Shown: one piece after another, positions 1 through 12,779 of the stretch | Position numbering within the stretch: position 1 is the stretch's first letter | How the letters are laid out: the number at the start of each line of letters is the position of its first letter | Origin: Pseudomonas putida S13.1.2 | GTDB taxonomy: Bacteria; Pseudomonadota; Gammaproteobacteria; Pseudomonadales; Pseudomonadaceae | Length of the DNA stretch: 64,000 bases | Reading direction: 5' to 3' | NCBI RefSeq assembly: GCF_000498395.2 | Contig: NZ_CP010979.1 | Span: 744,001-808,000 of the forward strand | Program-made: the position numbers and the translations under genes | The notes under the pieces: model-generated | What the model saw: the letters and a program-made list of their open reading frames with translations, nothing else | Database searches by the model: none | Told to the model about the DNA's origin: nothing

Positions 1-3000
1 TTCGGAGAAGCCGGTGCTCAGGTAGTTGAACAGTTCGTCTTCGCTCCACGGCGTGGATGATTTGCCCAGCGCATTCAGGGCCGGGGCTTCCCAGCCATCG
101 ACCATGCCGCCGGCCAGGTAGCTGCTGCCGCCTTTTTCCGCGCCCATCAGGTTGCGCGGCGAGTGGCAGGCGGTGCAGTGGCCCAGGCCGTCGACCAGGT
201 AGGCGCCGCGGTTCCACTGGGCACTGCGCTGCGGGACGGGCTGGTATTCGCCGCGTTGCAGAAACAGCGCATTCCAGCCGGCCATCAGTGGCCGCTGGTT
301 GAACGGGAAGCGCATCTGGTTGGTGGGTGCTTGCTGGCGTACCGGGGTTTGCGACATCAGGTAGGCATACAGGGCCTGCATGTCGGCGTCGTTGATGTTG
401 CGAAACGAGGTATAGGGAAACGCCGGGTACAGGTGCCGACCGTCGCGGCTGATGCCTTCGCGCATGGCCCGCTCGAAGGCGCCGAACGACCAGCGGCCGA
501 TGCCGGTTTCCGGGTCGGGCGTGATGTTGGTGCTGTACAGCGTGCCAAACGGTGTGTCCATCGCCAGCCCGCCTGCGTTGACCTTGCCGCCGCTGACCGT
601 ATGGCACACGGCGCAGTCACCGGCCGCCGCCACCTGGCGCCCACGCTCGAGCATCGCGGCGCTCCAGCTGCCGGCGCCTGGCGGGGTGACCGGGGCGATT
701 TCGGCGCGCCAGGGCAGGGCTGTGGCGAGTACACCCAATGCAGCGCCGAATACCCCGGCCAGCGAGCCGAACCACCACTTCGAACGCTTGGATGTCGGCT
801 GCGCTGGCGCTTCAGGGCCCTGACCTTCGCCATCGAGGGCGGCACGTACCCGTTCTGCCGTGATCGGCAGCTCGCGAAAGCGAATGCCGGTCGCGTCGAA
901 AATGGCATTGGCGATGGCCGCCGCGCTCGGTACCGAGGCCGACTCGCCGCTGCCCATCGGCGCTTCGTGCTGACGCGGCAGCATCATCACGTCGATGGCC
1001 GGCAGTTCGGGGAAGGTCAGGATCGGGTAGCCGCCCCATTCCTTGCTGGCCACGGTCGACTCTTCGAAGCTGACCTGTTCCTTGAGCACCCGGCTGGTGG
1101 ACTGGATGACGTTACCGTGGATCTGGTGGCGTACGCCCTCGGGGTTGACCATCATCCCGGCATCGTGGCCGATCACCACGCGGGTGACGGCCACTTCACC
1201 GGTGCGCCGGTCCACCGCGACGTCGGCCACCCATGCCGCCCAGGCCGCGCCGAAACCGGGGAACTTGCTGTGGATGTAGCGTGCATAGGCAAAGCCCCTG
1301 CCGCGTAGCACATCGCCTTCGGCCTGCGCCTGCATGGGCCGGGTATGCGGCTGCCATTCGGCGCGTTCGGCAGTGGCCTTGACCAGGTCGATGGCGCGCG
1401 GGTCGGACAGGTGCCTGAGGCGGTATTCGACCGGGTCGACGCCGGCGGCAAAGGCCAGCTCATCGATGTACGACTCATGGGCGAAGCTGTTGGGCATGGC
1501 CGACACACCACGCATCCACGAGGCACGTACCAGTGGCGTCATGTCGTTGATGGTGACGCGCATGTGTTCGTAGTCATAGGGCGGTATCGAAGTGCGGTCG
1601 CCCATCTCGAACAGGGCCGGCACCGGCTCCACGGCGCCGGTCAGCAGCAGGGCCAGGGTAGGTGCGCCATTGGACGGGTAGCTGGTCTGGAAGTCGTAGG
1701 CGGCCACGCTGCCGTCGGCGTTCAGGCCACCGTCGATTTCCATCAGCTGCGCGGTGCCCTTGGGCTCCCACACATGCTCCTGCTCGCGGGTCAGCTGCAC
1801 CCGCACAGGGCGCTGTACCGCGCGCGATAGCAGCACCGCATCGGCGCACACGTCATCGGCACAGTTGCGGCCGTAGCAACCGGCGGCCTCCATGCGAATG
1901 ATCTCGATGCGCTCCTCTGTGCACTCCAGCAGCCAGGCGAGGTCGGCGCGCAGCAGGTGCGGGTTCTGCGTGCCGGACCACACGCGGATTGGCCCATCGG
2001 TGAAATCGGCCAGCGCGCACGATGGGCCGATCGATGCGTGCAGCTGGTACGGCCACAGGTAGCTGCGGCTCAGGCGCTGGGTGGCATTGGCGATGCCGCC
2101 GTCGACATCGCCCTGGTCCAGCACAGTGCGCTGTACCCGCGGGTTGTCGCGGATGGCCTGGGCGACATCGCTGAGGTCGGGCAGCTTGCCTGTGAATGGC
2201 TTCCAGCTGATTTTCAGCGCCTGGGCCGCGCGGATCGCTTGTTCTTCGCGCTCGGCCACCACGCCGACAAAGTCGCGGATGACGACCACGGCCACCACGC
2301 CGGGCAAATGGGCGATGGACGATTCATCTACCGCCAGCAGGCTGTTGCCGACGAAGTCGCCGCTGTCATGACCGGCGTAGGGCGGGCGGATCACCCGGCC
2401 GTGAAGCATGTCGGGCAGGCGCATGTCATGCACATAGGTCAACTCGCCGGTGGCCTTGCCGGGGATGTCTACCCGTGCAGCGCTGCGGCCGACCAGGCGG
2501 TAGTCGTCGATGGCCTTGAGCGGGGCATCGTCGGCAATGGGCAGCTGGTGGTTTTCGCCCTGGACCAGTTCGGCAAAACTCAGCGTGCTGCCGTTGCTGG
2601 CGATGATCGCGCCGTCTTCGATGCGCAGCACTTCGGGCGCGCAGCCAAGGCGTTGCGCGGCCTGTTGCAACAGATGGCGACGCGCGGTGGCGGCTGCCTT
2701 GCGCAGGGGCACGGCGGAAATCTGCAGGGTGGCGCTGGCGATGGTCGCGCCCTGGTTGGGGGCTCGCTCGGTATCGCCCAGCACCATGTGTACCTGGTCC
2801 ATGCGCAGGTCCAGCTCTTCGGCGACGATTTGCGCCAGCGAGGTGCGGATGCCGGTGCCCAGGTCGACGTGGCCGTTGAAGGCGTAGACCATGCCGTCGT
2901 CGCTGACAGCGATGAACAACGCCAGCTCGCGCGCCTTGACCACAGGCGTCACACCCTTGGCCACGGGCCCCGAGGGTGGGGTGATCTGGTCGACGATCAG

Positions 3001-3060
3001 CAACACGCCAGTCTTGGCCAGCAGCTGGTCGCGGCTGGGCACCTGTTGTGAGTGGTTCAT
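1..3060 (-). CDS. nicB: Nicotinate dehydrogenase subunit B (partial, 3' end outside window)
   Basis: Large subunit of the two-component nicotinate hydroxylase that makes 6-hydroxynicotinate. The frame is open from the ATG at 3060 to the window edge (1,020 codons); the family protein is nearly 1,190 residues, so the last part is missing. The N-terminal ~800 residues read as a xanthine-dehydrogenase-type molybdopterin subunit. Then comes a membrane-spanning stretch and a cytochrome c region with heme motifs CAVCH (complement of 601-615) and CTACH (complement of 163-177); known NicB carries three hemes, so one should lie beyond the edge. Electrons therefore go to a cytochrome chain rather than to NAD. 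Its start overlaps the nicA stop by 4 bp (ATGA), implying translational coupling. The assignment is firm because of the surrounding nic genes. Confidence 0.95.
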   Translation of the reverse strand, partial: MNHSQQVPSRDQLLAKTGVLLIVDQITPPSGPVAKGVTPVVKARELALFIAVSDDGMVYAFNGHVDLGTGIRTSLAQIVAEELDLRMDQVHMVLGDTERAPNQGATIASATLQISAVPLRKAAATARRHLLQQAAQRLGCAPEVLRIEDGAIIASNGSTLSFAELVQGENHQLPIADDAPLKAIDDYRLVGRSAARVDIPGKATGELTYVHDMRLPDMLHGRVIRPPYAGHDSGDFVGNSLLAVDESSIAHLPGVVAVVVIRDFVGVVAEREEQAIRAAQALKISWKPFTGKLPDLSDVAQAIRDNPRVQRTVLDQGDVDGGIANATQRLSRSYLWPYQLHASIGPSCALADFTDGPIRVWSGTQNPHLLRADLAWLLECTEERIEIIRMEAAGCYGRNCADDVCADAVLLSRAVQRPVRVQLTREQEHVWEPKGTAQLMEIDGGLNADGSVAAYDFQTSYPSNGAPTLALLLTGAVEPVPALFEMGDRTSIPPYDYEHMRVTINDMTPLVRASWMRGVSAMPNSFAHESYIDELAFAAGVDPVEYRLRHLSDPRAIDLVKATAERAEWQPHTRPMQAQAEGDVLRGRGFAYARYIHSKFPGFGAAWAAWVADVAVDRRTGEVAVTRVVIGHDAGMMVNPEGVRHQIHGNVIQSTSRVLKEQVSFEESTVASKEWGGYPILTFPELPAIDVMMLPRQHEAPMGSGESASVPSAAAIANAIFDATGIRFRELPITAERVRAALDGEGQGPEAPAQPTSKRSKWWFGSLAGVFGAALGVLATALPWRAEIAPVTPPGAGSWSAAMLERGRQVAAAGDCAVCHTVSGGKVNAGGLAMDTPFGTLYSTNITPDPETGIGRWSFGAFERAMREGISRDGRHLYPAFPYTSFRNINDADMQALYAYLMSQTPVRQQAPTNQMRFPFNQRPLMAGWNALFLQRGEYQPVPQRSAQWNRGAYLVDGLGHCTACHSPRNLMGAEKGGSSYLAGGMVDGWEAPALNALGKSSTPWSEDELFNYLSTGFSE

Positions 3061-3530
3061 GCTTTTCTCCGGGTCTCGGCGGCGCGGCGCACGGCGCGCA
3101 GGATTTCGACGTGTGTACCGCAACGGCACAGGTTGCCGGACAGTTCCTGGCGAATCTGTGCGTCGCTGGGGTCGGGAATACGGTCGAGCAGGGCCTTGGT
3201 GGTCATGATCATGCCGTTCATGCAGTAGCCGCACTGGGCTGCCTGTTCGTCGATGAACGCCTGTTGCACCGGGTGTGGTGCAGCCTTGCTGCCCAGCCCT
3301 TCGAGGGTGGTGATGTCGCGGCCGGCAGCGCCGGCCAGGGGGATGACGCACGAGCGTGCGGCCACGCCGTCGATGATCACCGTGCACGCCCCGCATTCGC
3401 CCAGGCCGCAGCCGTATTTGGGGCCGTTCAGGCACAGGTCGTTGCGCAGGATCAGCAGCAGCGGGGTGTCGGGCATGGCGCTGACTTCGACAGGCTGGCC
3501 GTTGACCCGCAGGGAGATGGTTGTTTGCAT
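3057..3530 (-). CDS. nicA: Nicotinate dehydrogenase subunit A, 2Fe-2S protein
   Basis: Small iron-sulfur subunit of nicotinate dehydrogenase, partner of NicB; it passes electrons from the molybdenum site to the cytochrome domain. The 157-residue product starts MQTTISLRVNG and has the plant-type ferredoxin cluster motif YGCGLGECGAC and the second 2Fe-2S cluster motifs CGYCMNGM and CRCGTH typical of molybdenum hydroxylase small subunits. The length equals the family norm. The frame is open further upstream, but this ATG gives the expected N-terminus without an unsupported extension. It is the first gene of the nicAB operon, 4-bp overlap with nicB. Confidence 0.95.
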   Translation of the reverse strand: MQTTISLRVNGQPVEVSAMPDTPLLLILRNDLCLNGPKYGCGLGECGACTVIIDGVAARSCVIPLAGAAGRDITTLEGLGSKAAPHPVQQAFIDEQAAQCGYCMNGMIMTTKALLDRIPDPSDAQIRQELSGNLCRCGTHVEILRAVRRAAETRRKA

Positions 3531-3599
3531 TGTTGGCTCATCTCTGGAGGTTGCTTGCGCTACCAAAGGACTCACATGACGCGAGAGTTTCGGTAAGTA

Positions 3600-3621
3600 C
3601 TCACTACATGAAATGAGTGAG
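3600..3621. promoter_or_regulatory. Inverted repeat in the nicAB promoter region (candidate operator)
   Basis: CTCACT and AGTGAG form a perfect 6-bp inverted repeat with a 10-bp centre, 70 bp upstream of the nicA start. In P. putida nicAB is controlled by a TetR-type repressor, NicS, encoded elsewhere; that this repeat is its operator is inference. Confidence 0.45.
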
Positions 3622-3702
3622 CAAGAAGCAGGCCAGAGATGAATCTGCAAAGGGCTGTGATGGGGTTGGTGGGTATGGAGGAAGATTGTCGGCGCCTGGG
3701 AA

Positions 3703-3730
3703 ATCGAGCGCCGCCCGCGCGGCGCTCGAT
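3703..3730 (-). terminator. Perfect 12-bp hairpin downstream of nicR
   Basis: ATCGAGCGCCGC and its exact reverse complement flank a 4-base loop, 50 bp after the nicR stop on the minus strand. There is no clear U run, so it may be an RNA-stabilising or Rho-assisted hairpin separating nicXR from nicAB rather than a classical terminator. Confidence 0.55.
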
Positions 3731-3779
3731 CTCGAAGGCCGCGCATCTGTGACGGCAAGCGCGGCAGTTACAACAAATT

Positions 3780-4256
3780 TCAGCCCAGGTTCTCGTCGCT
3801 GTCGATCATCTTGCGCAGGAGGTACAAAATAGCCACGCGTTCGCCGGCATTCAGGCTGCCCATGCTCAATTCGCTGATCTGCCGGGCGCAGGGGATCATT
3901 GCGTCGAGCAATGCCGCGCCGCTGTCGGTGAGTTCGACAATGACCTTGCGCCGGTCGCCCGGGTCTGGTGACAGCTGCACCAGCTCGCGGGTTTTCAGGC
4001 GCTCGACGATGCCGCGGATGGTTGCCTGGTCCACAGCGGTGGCCTTGATCAGTTCGGCCTGGGAGCTGGGGCCGTGGTCGCGCAGGGCACACAGGGTAAC
4101 GAACTGGATCGAGGTAAGCTGCGGGTCGCAGGCCTGCTGCTGGAAGATTGCCGTGTGCCGTTGGTAAGCCTTGCGCAGCAGGTGGCCGACCTGTTCGGTG
4201 ACGTCATAGGGGGCGGTGTCGAGCGGGGCGCTGCTAGGGGTGGTTTTCTTTGGCAT
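3780..4256 (-). CDS. nicR: MarR-family repressor of nicotinate degradation
   Basis: A 158-residue MarR-type winged-helix regulator starting MPKKTTPSS. The core HLLRKAYQRHTAIF, the recognition region QAELIKATAVDQATIRGIVERL and the wing DRRKVIVELTDSG are easily seen. Known NicR represses the nicCDEFTP and nicXR promoters and is released by 6-hydroxynicotinate. The gene lies 70 bp downstream of nicX on the same strand, consistent with a nicXR operon and autoregulation. The upstream in-frame extension to 4388 is not used because it runs into the intergenic region without homology-like features. Confidence 0.93.
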   Translation of the reverse strand: MPKKTTPSSAPLDTAPYDVTEQVGHLLRKAYQRHTAIFQQQACDPQLTSIQFVTLCALRDHGPSSQAELIKATAVDQATIRGIVERLKTRELVQLSPDPGDRRKVIVELTDSGAALLDAMIPCARQISELSMGSLNAGERVAILYLLRKMIDSDENLG

Positions 4257-4326
4257 GGGATGGCTTGGGCTGGGTGGAAAGGTGCTGGCCGGCCGCCAAT
4301 AGCGGAGCGCCCGGCCAGTATAACCA

Positions 4327-7651
<3,325 letters not shown>

Positions 7652-7664
7652 CGGAGCACGAGAC

Positions 7665-8417
7665 ATGACCAAGCTATACCGCATCGGCCAGATCGTGCCG
7701 AGCTCGAACACCACGATGGAAACCGAAATCCCGGCGATGCTCAACGCGCGCCAGGCGATCCGCCCCGAGCGCTTCACCTTCCATTCCAGCCGCATGCGCA
7801 TGAAGCAGGTAAAAAAGGAAGAGCTGGCCGCCATGGACGCCGAGTCCGACCGCTGCGCCATGGAGCTGTCTGACGCCAAGGTGGATGTGCTGGGCTACGC
7901 CTGCCTGGTGGCGATCATGGCCATGGGCCTGGGCTATCACCGGCAATCGGAAAAGCGCTTGCAGCAGGCCACCGCCGACAACGACGCGCTGGCACCGGTA
8001 ATCACCAGCGCCGGGGCGTTGGTCGAGGCCTTGCATGTGATGAAGGCCAAGCGCATTGCCATCGTCGCGCCGTACATGAAGCCTTTGACCGAGCTGGTGG
8101 TGAACTACATCCGCGAGGAGGGCTTCGAGGTGCAGGACTGGCGTGCGCTGGAAATCCCCGACAACCTCGCCGTGGCCCGCCACGACCCGGCCAACCTGCC
8201 AGGCATCGTCGCCGGTATGGATCTTGAGGGCGTCGATGTGGTGGTGCTCTCGGCCTGCGTGCAGATGCAATCGCTGCCGGCAGTGGCCAAGGTCGAGGCG
8301 CAAACTGGCAAGCCGGTGGTCACTGCTGCTATCGCCACTACCTACGCCATGCTCAAGGCGCTGGACCTGGAGCCGATCGTGCCGGGCGCCGGTGCGCTGC
8401 TGTCGGGCGCCTACTGA
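7665..8417 (+). CDS. nicE: Maleate cis-trans isomerase
   Basis: Converts maleate to fumarate, the last step feeding the TCA cycle; member of the Asp/Glu racemase-like superfamily. The 250-residue product starts MTKLYRIGQIVPSSNTTMETE. Two cysteines in family motifs, Cys80 (GYACLVAIM) and Cys198 (LSACVQMQS), match the catalytic pair of bacterial maleate isomerases. An in-frame ATG at 7620 lies inside nicD; the ATG at 7665 follows GGAGCACGAG and gives the family length. Gap to nicD is 13 bp. Confidence 0.95.
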   Translation: MTKLYRIGQIVPSSNTTMETEIPAMLNARQAIRPERFTFHSSRMRMKQVKKEELAAMDAESDRCAMELSDAKVDVLGYACLVAIMAMGLGYHRQSEKRLQQATADNDALAPVITSAGALVEALHVMKAKRIAIVAPYMKPLTELVVNYIREEGFEVQDWRALEIPDNLAVARHDPANLPGIVAGMDLEGVDVVVLSACVQMQSLPAVAKVEAQTGKPVVTAAIATTYAMLKALDLEPIVPGAGALLSGAY

Positions 8418-8432
8418 AATCGGGAGACGGAC

Positions 8433-9074
8433 ATGAGCGACGCACAAAGTGCCCGCGACAACTACCAGGGCGTATGGGGCCAGCGCATCGGCTTTGGCCG
8501 CAAGCCGGCCCTGTTGATGATCGACTTCATGCAGGGCTACACCACACCCGGCGCACCGCTGTACGCCCCGGGCGTGGTGGTGGCGGTCGAACAGGCCGCC
8601 AGCCTGCTGGCGCTGGCCCGCGACTGCGGTACCTTGGTGGTGCATACCAACATCCGCTACCAGCCGCCGCATTTTGCTGACGGCGGCGTGTGGGTGCGCA
8701 AGGCGCCGGTGATGAAGGACATGGTCGAAGGCAACCCGCTGGCGGCGTTCTGTGAAGCCGTTGCGCCACAGGCAGGGGAGGTGGTGCTGAGCAAGCAGTA
8801 CGCCAGTGCCTTCTTCGCCACCAGCCTGGCCCCGCTGCTGCATGCTCAAGGCGTGGATACCGTGGTACTGGCTGGCTGCTCCACCAGCGGCTGCATCCGC
8901 GCCAGTGCGGTGGATGCCATGCAGCACGGGTTTCGAACCATCGTGGTGCGCGAATGTGTCGGTGATCGCCACAACGACCCGCACGAAGCCAACCTGTTCG
9001 ACATCGACAGCAAGTATGGCGATGTCGTCAGCCGCCAGGAGGCCATGCAGCAACTCAGGCGCCTGGCCGGCTGA
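8433..9074 (+). CDS. nicF: Maleamate amidohydrolase
   Basis: Isochorismatase-like cysteine hydrolase (213 residues) that hydrolyses maleamate to maleate and ammonia. The likely triad is Asp31 (LLMIDFMQGY), Lys121 (LSKQYASAFF) and Cys154 in CSTSGCIRAS, the usual nucleophile position in the N-carbamoylsarcosine amidohydrolase group. It follows nicE by 15 bp with a GGGAGACGG ribosome site. After it comes a 207-bp gap before nicT. Confidence 0.95.
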   Translation: MSDAQSARDNYQGVWGQRIGFGRKPALLMIDFMQGYTTPGAPLYAPGVVVAVEQAASLLALARDCGTLVVHTNIRYQPPHFADGGVWVRKAPVMKDMVEGNPLAAFCEAVAPQAGEVVLSKQYASAFFATSLAPLLHAQGVDTVVLAGCSTSGCIRASAVDAMQHGFRTIVVRECVGDRHNDPHEANLFDIDSKYGDVVSRQEAMQQLRRLAG

Positions 9075-9281
9075 ACGCCGGGCGACCCTTACCAATAACA
9101 ATCAAGGACCGGTGCGGGAAGCCCGTCCATGACCGCCTGCTGTCCGGGTGGTCGCCCCGCAGGAGCACTCGGGGTCTTCAGGCGCTGCCCCGGCACGCCG
9201 CGTATAGTGCGCGGGGTGCCCGGCGCGTCGAAAACTGCTGGCCTTAAAACAACCACAAAGTCGCCCGCCAGGAGACAGGAA

Positions 9282-10595
9282 ATGCCAATTGCGAATGCAA
9301 CCACGGTCCACAGTGACATCGACCATGGCACTAAAGCGCTGTACAGCAAGATCACCTGGAGGCTCATCCCCTTCCTGTGCTTCTGCTACCTCGCAGCTTA
9401 TCTGGACCGCATCAATGTCGGCTTCGCCAAGCTGCAGATGCTCGAAGACCTGCAGTTCAGCACAGCGGCCTATGGCCTGGGTGCCGGGCTGTTCTTTGTC
9501 GGCTATATCATTTTCGAAGTGCCGAGCAACCTGATCCTGCAGCGCGTTGGCGCCAAGCTGTGGATCGCACGCATCATGATCACCTGGGGCCTGCTGTCGG
9601 CCTGCACCATGTTTGTTTCCACCACCACCCAGTTCTATGTCCTGCGTTTTCTGCTGGGTGCTGCCGAGGCCGGCTTCCTGCCGGGCGTGCTGTACTACCT
9701 GACCATGTGGTACCCCACCTATCGGCGCGGGCGCATCATTGCCTTGTTCATGATCGGGCTGCCGTTGTCGAGCGTGATCGGCGGGCCGATTTCTGGCTGG
9801 ATCATGGGGCATTTCGACCAGGTGCATGGCCTGCACGGCTGGCAGTGGCTGTTTTTGCTGGAGGCGATCCCCAGCGTGCTGCTCGGCATTCTCACGTTCT
9901 GGGCATTGCCTAACCATTTCCAGCAGGCCAAGTGGCTGTCGGCTGACGACAAGGCGCAGCTGGCAGCGGACCTGGCGGCTGACGATGCCGAGGGCAAGGA
10001 CAGCAAGCACAGCTTCCGTGACGGCTTTTTCAACCTGAAGGTGTGGATGCTGGGGGGCATCGACTTTTCGATTTTGCTCAGCGCCTACGCCATGGGCTTC
10101 TGGATGCCGACCTTTATCCGTGATGCTGGCGTCAGCGATACCTTCCACATCGGTCTGCTCACGGCCATTCCGAGCCTGGCCGCACTGGCCGGCATGCTGA
10201 TGATCGGGGCCAGCTCCGACCGCCACCGCGAGCGCCGCTGGCACATCATCGTGCCGTTCATCATTGGTGCAATCGCCATGGCCAGCAGCACCTTGTTCAG
10301 CCAGAACCTGGTAATGACCGTAGCGCTGTTCGCCATTGCCTCGGCAGCGATCATCGGCGCGGTGCCGGTGTTCTTCAGCCTGCCAGCGACCTTCCTCAAA
10401 GGCACTGCGGCTGCCACAGGCTTCGCCCTGGCCTGCTCGGTGGCCAACATCGCAGGCCTGGTGAGCAACTCACTGATGGGCCTGGTCACCGACCTCACCG
10501 GTACCTCGCACGCCGCGCTGTGGGTGTTTGCCGGCTGCCTGATCCTCAGCTGCTTCCTGGTCATCGCCTTGCCGGCGAAGCTGGTCAACCGCTAG
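9282..10595 (+). CDS. nicT: MFS permease for nicotinate-pathway substrate
   Basis: Major facilitator of the anion:cation symporter (phthalate permease-like) group, 437 residues, about 12 membrane segments; inner membrane. The N-terminal helix region [18 protein letters not shown] and the loop [16 protein letters not shown] are characteristic. In P. putida NicT is the proposed uptake system for nicotinate or 6-hydroxynicotinate. The open frame extends to 9129, but the ATG at 9282 follows GGAGACAGGA and gives the expected short cytoplasmic N-terminus. Confidence 0.92.
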   Translation: MPIANATTVHSDIDHGTKALYSKITWRLIPFLCFCYLAAYLDRINVGFAKLQMLEDLQFSTAAYGLGAGLFFVGYIIFEVPSNLILQRVGAKLWIARIMITWGLLSACTMFVSTTTQFYVLRFLLGAAEAGFLPGVLYYLTMWYPTYRRGRIIALFMIGLPLSSVIGGPISGWIMGHFDQVHGLHGWQWLFLLEAIPSVLLGILTFWALPNHFQQAKWLSADDKAQLAADLAADDAEGKDSKHSFRDGFFNLKVWMLGGIDFSILLSAYAMGFWMPTFIRDAGVSDTFHIGLLTAIPSLAALAGMLMIGASSDRHRERRWHIIVPFIIGAIAMASSTLFSQNLVMTVALFAIASAAIIGAVPVFFSLPATFLKGTAAATGFALACSVANIAGLVSNSLMGLVTDLTGTSHAALWVFAGCLILSCFLVIALPAKLVNR

Positions 10596-10734
10596 CGGCC
10601 CAGCGCTTCAAGCAACGGCAGGGCAGGCGGGCCGGGTGCCCGCCTGCCGACCCTCTCTCGATGCAACCCGCACGTTGGCGGCCATACACGGCCGCCGCGC
10701 CGGGTTGCTGTTGCCCGAATCCAGGAGTAGCTCC

Positions 10735-12027
10735 ATGCAAGGTTCCACTGCACCGCGTTTTTCTTCATCTGCGTGCCTGGCCGGCGGGTGTATTGCCGCC
10801 GCGTTGTGCGCCGAGGCCTCGGCAGAAGAGGCCGGTTTCATCGAAGGTGCCCGCGCCACGCTGCAGGCGCGCAATTACTTCTTCAGCCGCGATTATGCCG
10901 ATATCAAGGGCGCGAGCACCCAGTCGCGTACCCAGGAATGGGCGCAGGGTTTTATCCTGAACGCAAGCTCTGGCTACACCCAGGGCACGCTCGGCGTCGG
11001 CGTGGATGTGACCGGCCTGCTGGGGTTAAAGCTCGACAGCAGCCCGCAGCATGCCAGGTCCGGTTTGCTGCCCAGCCTGGACAGCGGCAAGTCGGCGGAC
11101 GAATACAGCCGCCTGGGAGCGGCGATCAAGTTCAAGGTCTCGCAAACCGAACTGAAGGTGGGCGAGTTGATGCCCAACCTGCCTGTGCTGCTGTTCAGCG
11201 ATTTGCGCCTGCTGCCGCCGACCTACCAGGGCGCGATGCTGGAGTCGCGCGAGTTTGCCGGGCTGACCCTGAATGCCGGCCAGTTCCGCTCCACCAGCCT
11301 GCGCGACTCGTCCAACAGCCAGAAAATGTACGCGCTGGTCAACGACCCGATCAACCCGGCGCGGCTGGCGCGCTTTACCAGTGATCGCTTCAACTACGTT
11401 GGCGCCGACTATGCCTTCAACGACAACCGTACCAGCGTCGGTGTGTGGCAGGCGCAACTGGAGGATATCTACCAGCAGCGCTTCTACAGCTTCAAGCACG
11501 CCGAGCCGCTGGGGGACTGGACGCTGGGGGTCAATGCCGGCTATTTCGATGCCCGCGAGGACGGCCGCAAGATTGCCGGTGACTACGACAACCATGCGCT
11601 GTTCAGCCTGTTCTCGGCCAAGACCGGCGGGCATACCTTTTACGTGGGCTACCAGCAGATCGGCGGCGATGATGGCTTTATCCAGGTGGGTGCCAACACC
11701 AACCCGATGGGTAATACGCTGCCGACCTATGAGTTTTCGGCGCCGGGCGAACGCTCGTGGCAGGTGCGGCATGACTACAACTTTGTCGCCTTGGGGCTTC
11801 CGGGCCTGACGTCGACCCTGCGTTATGTGAAAGGGCGCGACGTGGACACCGGGCTGGGCTTTGAAGGGCGTGACCGCGAGCGTGACCTGGACCTGGCCTA
11901 CGTGGTGCAGAGCGGGCCGCTGGCCGGCCTTGGGGTGCGCGTGCGCAATGTGATGGCGCGCTCCAACTACCGCACCGACATCGATGAGAACCGCTTGATC
12001 CTGAGTTATACGGTCAAGCTGTTCTGA
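10735..12027 (+). CDS. nicP: OprD-family outer-membrane porin of the nic cluster
   Basis: Outer-membrane 18-strand porin of the OprD/OpdK type, 430 residues. A signal peptide precedes the mature start [24 protein letters not shown], the typical OprD opening, and the C-terminus ends in [10 protein letters not shown] with a terminal aromatic residue as required for barrel insertion. Last gene of nicCDEFTP, presumably admitting nicotinate to the periplasm. The start at 10735 follows CCAGGAGTAG. A long REP hairpin begins 23 bp after the stop. Confidence 0.9.
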   Translation: MQGSTAPRFSSSACLAGGCIAAALCAEASAEEAGFIEGARATLQARNYFFSRDYADIKGASTQSRTQEWAQGFILNASSGYTQGTLGVGVDVTGLLGLKLDSSPQHARSGLLPSLDSGKSADEYSRLGAAIKFKVSQTELKVGELMPNLPVLLFSDLRLLPPTYQGAMLESREFAGLTLNAGQFRSTSLRDSSNSQKMYALVNDPINPARLARFTSDRFNYVGADYAFNDNRTSVGVWQAQLEDIYQQRFYSFKHAEPLGDWTLGVNAGYFDAREDGRKIAGDYDNHALFSLFSAKTGGHTFYVGYQQIGGDDGFIQVGANTNPMGNTLPTYEFSAPGERSWQVRHDYNFVALGLPGLTSTLRYVKGRDVDTGLGFEGRDRERDLDLAYVVQSGPLAGLGVRVRNVMARSNYRTDIDENRLILSYTVKLF

Positions 12028-12050
12028 ATCCGCCACCGCTGCGCGGCTTT

Positions 12051-12167
12051 TGTAGGAGCGGCCTTGTGTCGCGATAGGGCTGCGCAGCAGCCCCAGAGTT
12101 TCAGCGAAAATGCATAAATTGCTGGGGCTGCTACGCAGCCCTATCGCGACACAAGGCCGCTCCTACA
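12051..12167. repeat. 117-nt REP/BIME hairpin, copy 1
   Basis: Almost self-complementary element beginning TGTAGGAGCGGCC and ending GGCCGCTCCTACA, with a central A/T-rich loop. A second copy of identical length lies at 21597-21713. It sits between nicP and an oppositely oriented small gene. Confidence 0.85.
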
Positions 12168-12200
12168 GGTCCGGGGCATGCTTTGCGGGAGCAGTAGGGG

Positions 12201-12386
12201 TCACTGCAAGGTCACGGGCTTCAGGCTGTCCGGCAACTGCCTGATAGCCGCTTCAATCCGCGCTATAGGGCCAGCCAGAAGGTCCGCTTCCATGTCCTTG
12301 CCCTCACTTCTCAAGCGGTCACACTCAAGGCGCAGGTCCAGCAATTTTTTTTGTAGCTTCAGGGCCGAAGTATTGAACGGATCCAT
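12201..12386 (-). CDS. Small hypothetical protein, 61 residues
   Basis: Product MDPFNTSALKLQKKLLDLRL... is rich in charged and Leu residues (KLQKKLLDLRLECDRLRSEGKDMEADLL), suggesting a helical or coiled-coil protein with no signal peptide. The ATG is preceded by GAGAAAAGC. A longer frame to 12512 exists but lacks a better ribosome site. I do not recognise the family; it faces nicP tail-to-tail across the REP element. Confidence 0.5.
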   Translation of the reverse strand: MDPFNTSALKLQKKLLDLRLECDRLRSEGKDMEADLLAGPIARIEAAIRQLPDSLKPVTLQ

Positions 12387-12779
12387 GCTTTTCTCGTGGT
12401 GTAGGCTTCCGTGCCGTTGTAGGAAAAATGGACCGTAGCAGCTCGAATCTGCTGGAGAAACTGATGTTTCATACAGGTTGGCGCCCCTACCGCGATACTT
12501 CCCACAGCGCACAGTAAAAAGTCCTACAAACTGCGTTTCAATTCATGTGCTCCCAATCGCGCTCGACTTCCCGTGTCAGCTGGGTTCAGTCACCTTTCGA
12601 AGGGCAGGCCACCCTGCGTGATTGCAGCCGGAGCCTGTAACACGTCTTGAAATCTCATGTAGCAATAATGTATCTGCGCCGCATCTGATCCGCTTTTTTT
12701 CCACAAACCTGAATCTGTAACCGTATCAGCCCAAGCCCGACAATATGCCCATTCCCGCATCACAACTGTAGAGGTTCCA
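12387..12779. other. Intergenic stretch without a supported gene
   Basis: Comparatively A/T-rich; it must contain the promoter of the small minus-strand gene and of the 27-codon plus-strand gene at 12780. No convincing ORF, tRNA or terminator seen. Confidence 0.5.

Noticed and set aside
163..3051. Plus-strand frames of 364 and 381 codons at the left edge
   Set aside because: Antisense of nicB, whose minus-strand frame is open throughout and carries heme and molybdopterin-type sequence.
9129..9281. N-terminal extension of nicT by 51 residues
   Set aside because: Composition (Cys, Gly, Arg, Pro) is unlike a permease N-terminus, and the ATG at 9282 has a clear ribosome site.
7674..10244. Two long minus-strand frames (475 and 380 codons)
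   Set aside because: Antisense of nicE, nicF and nicT, which have exact family motifs.
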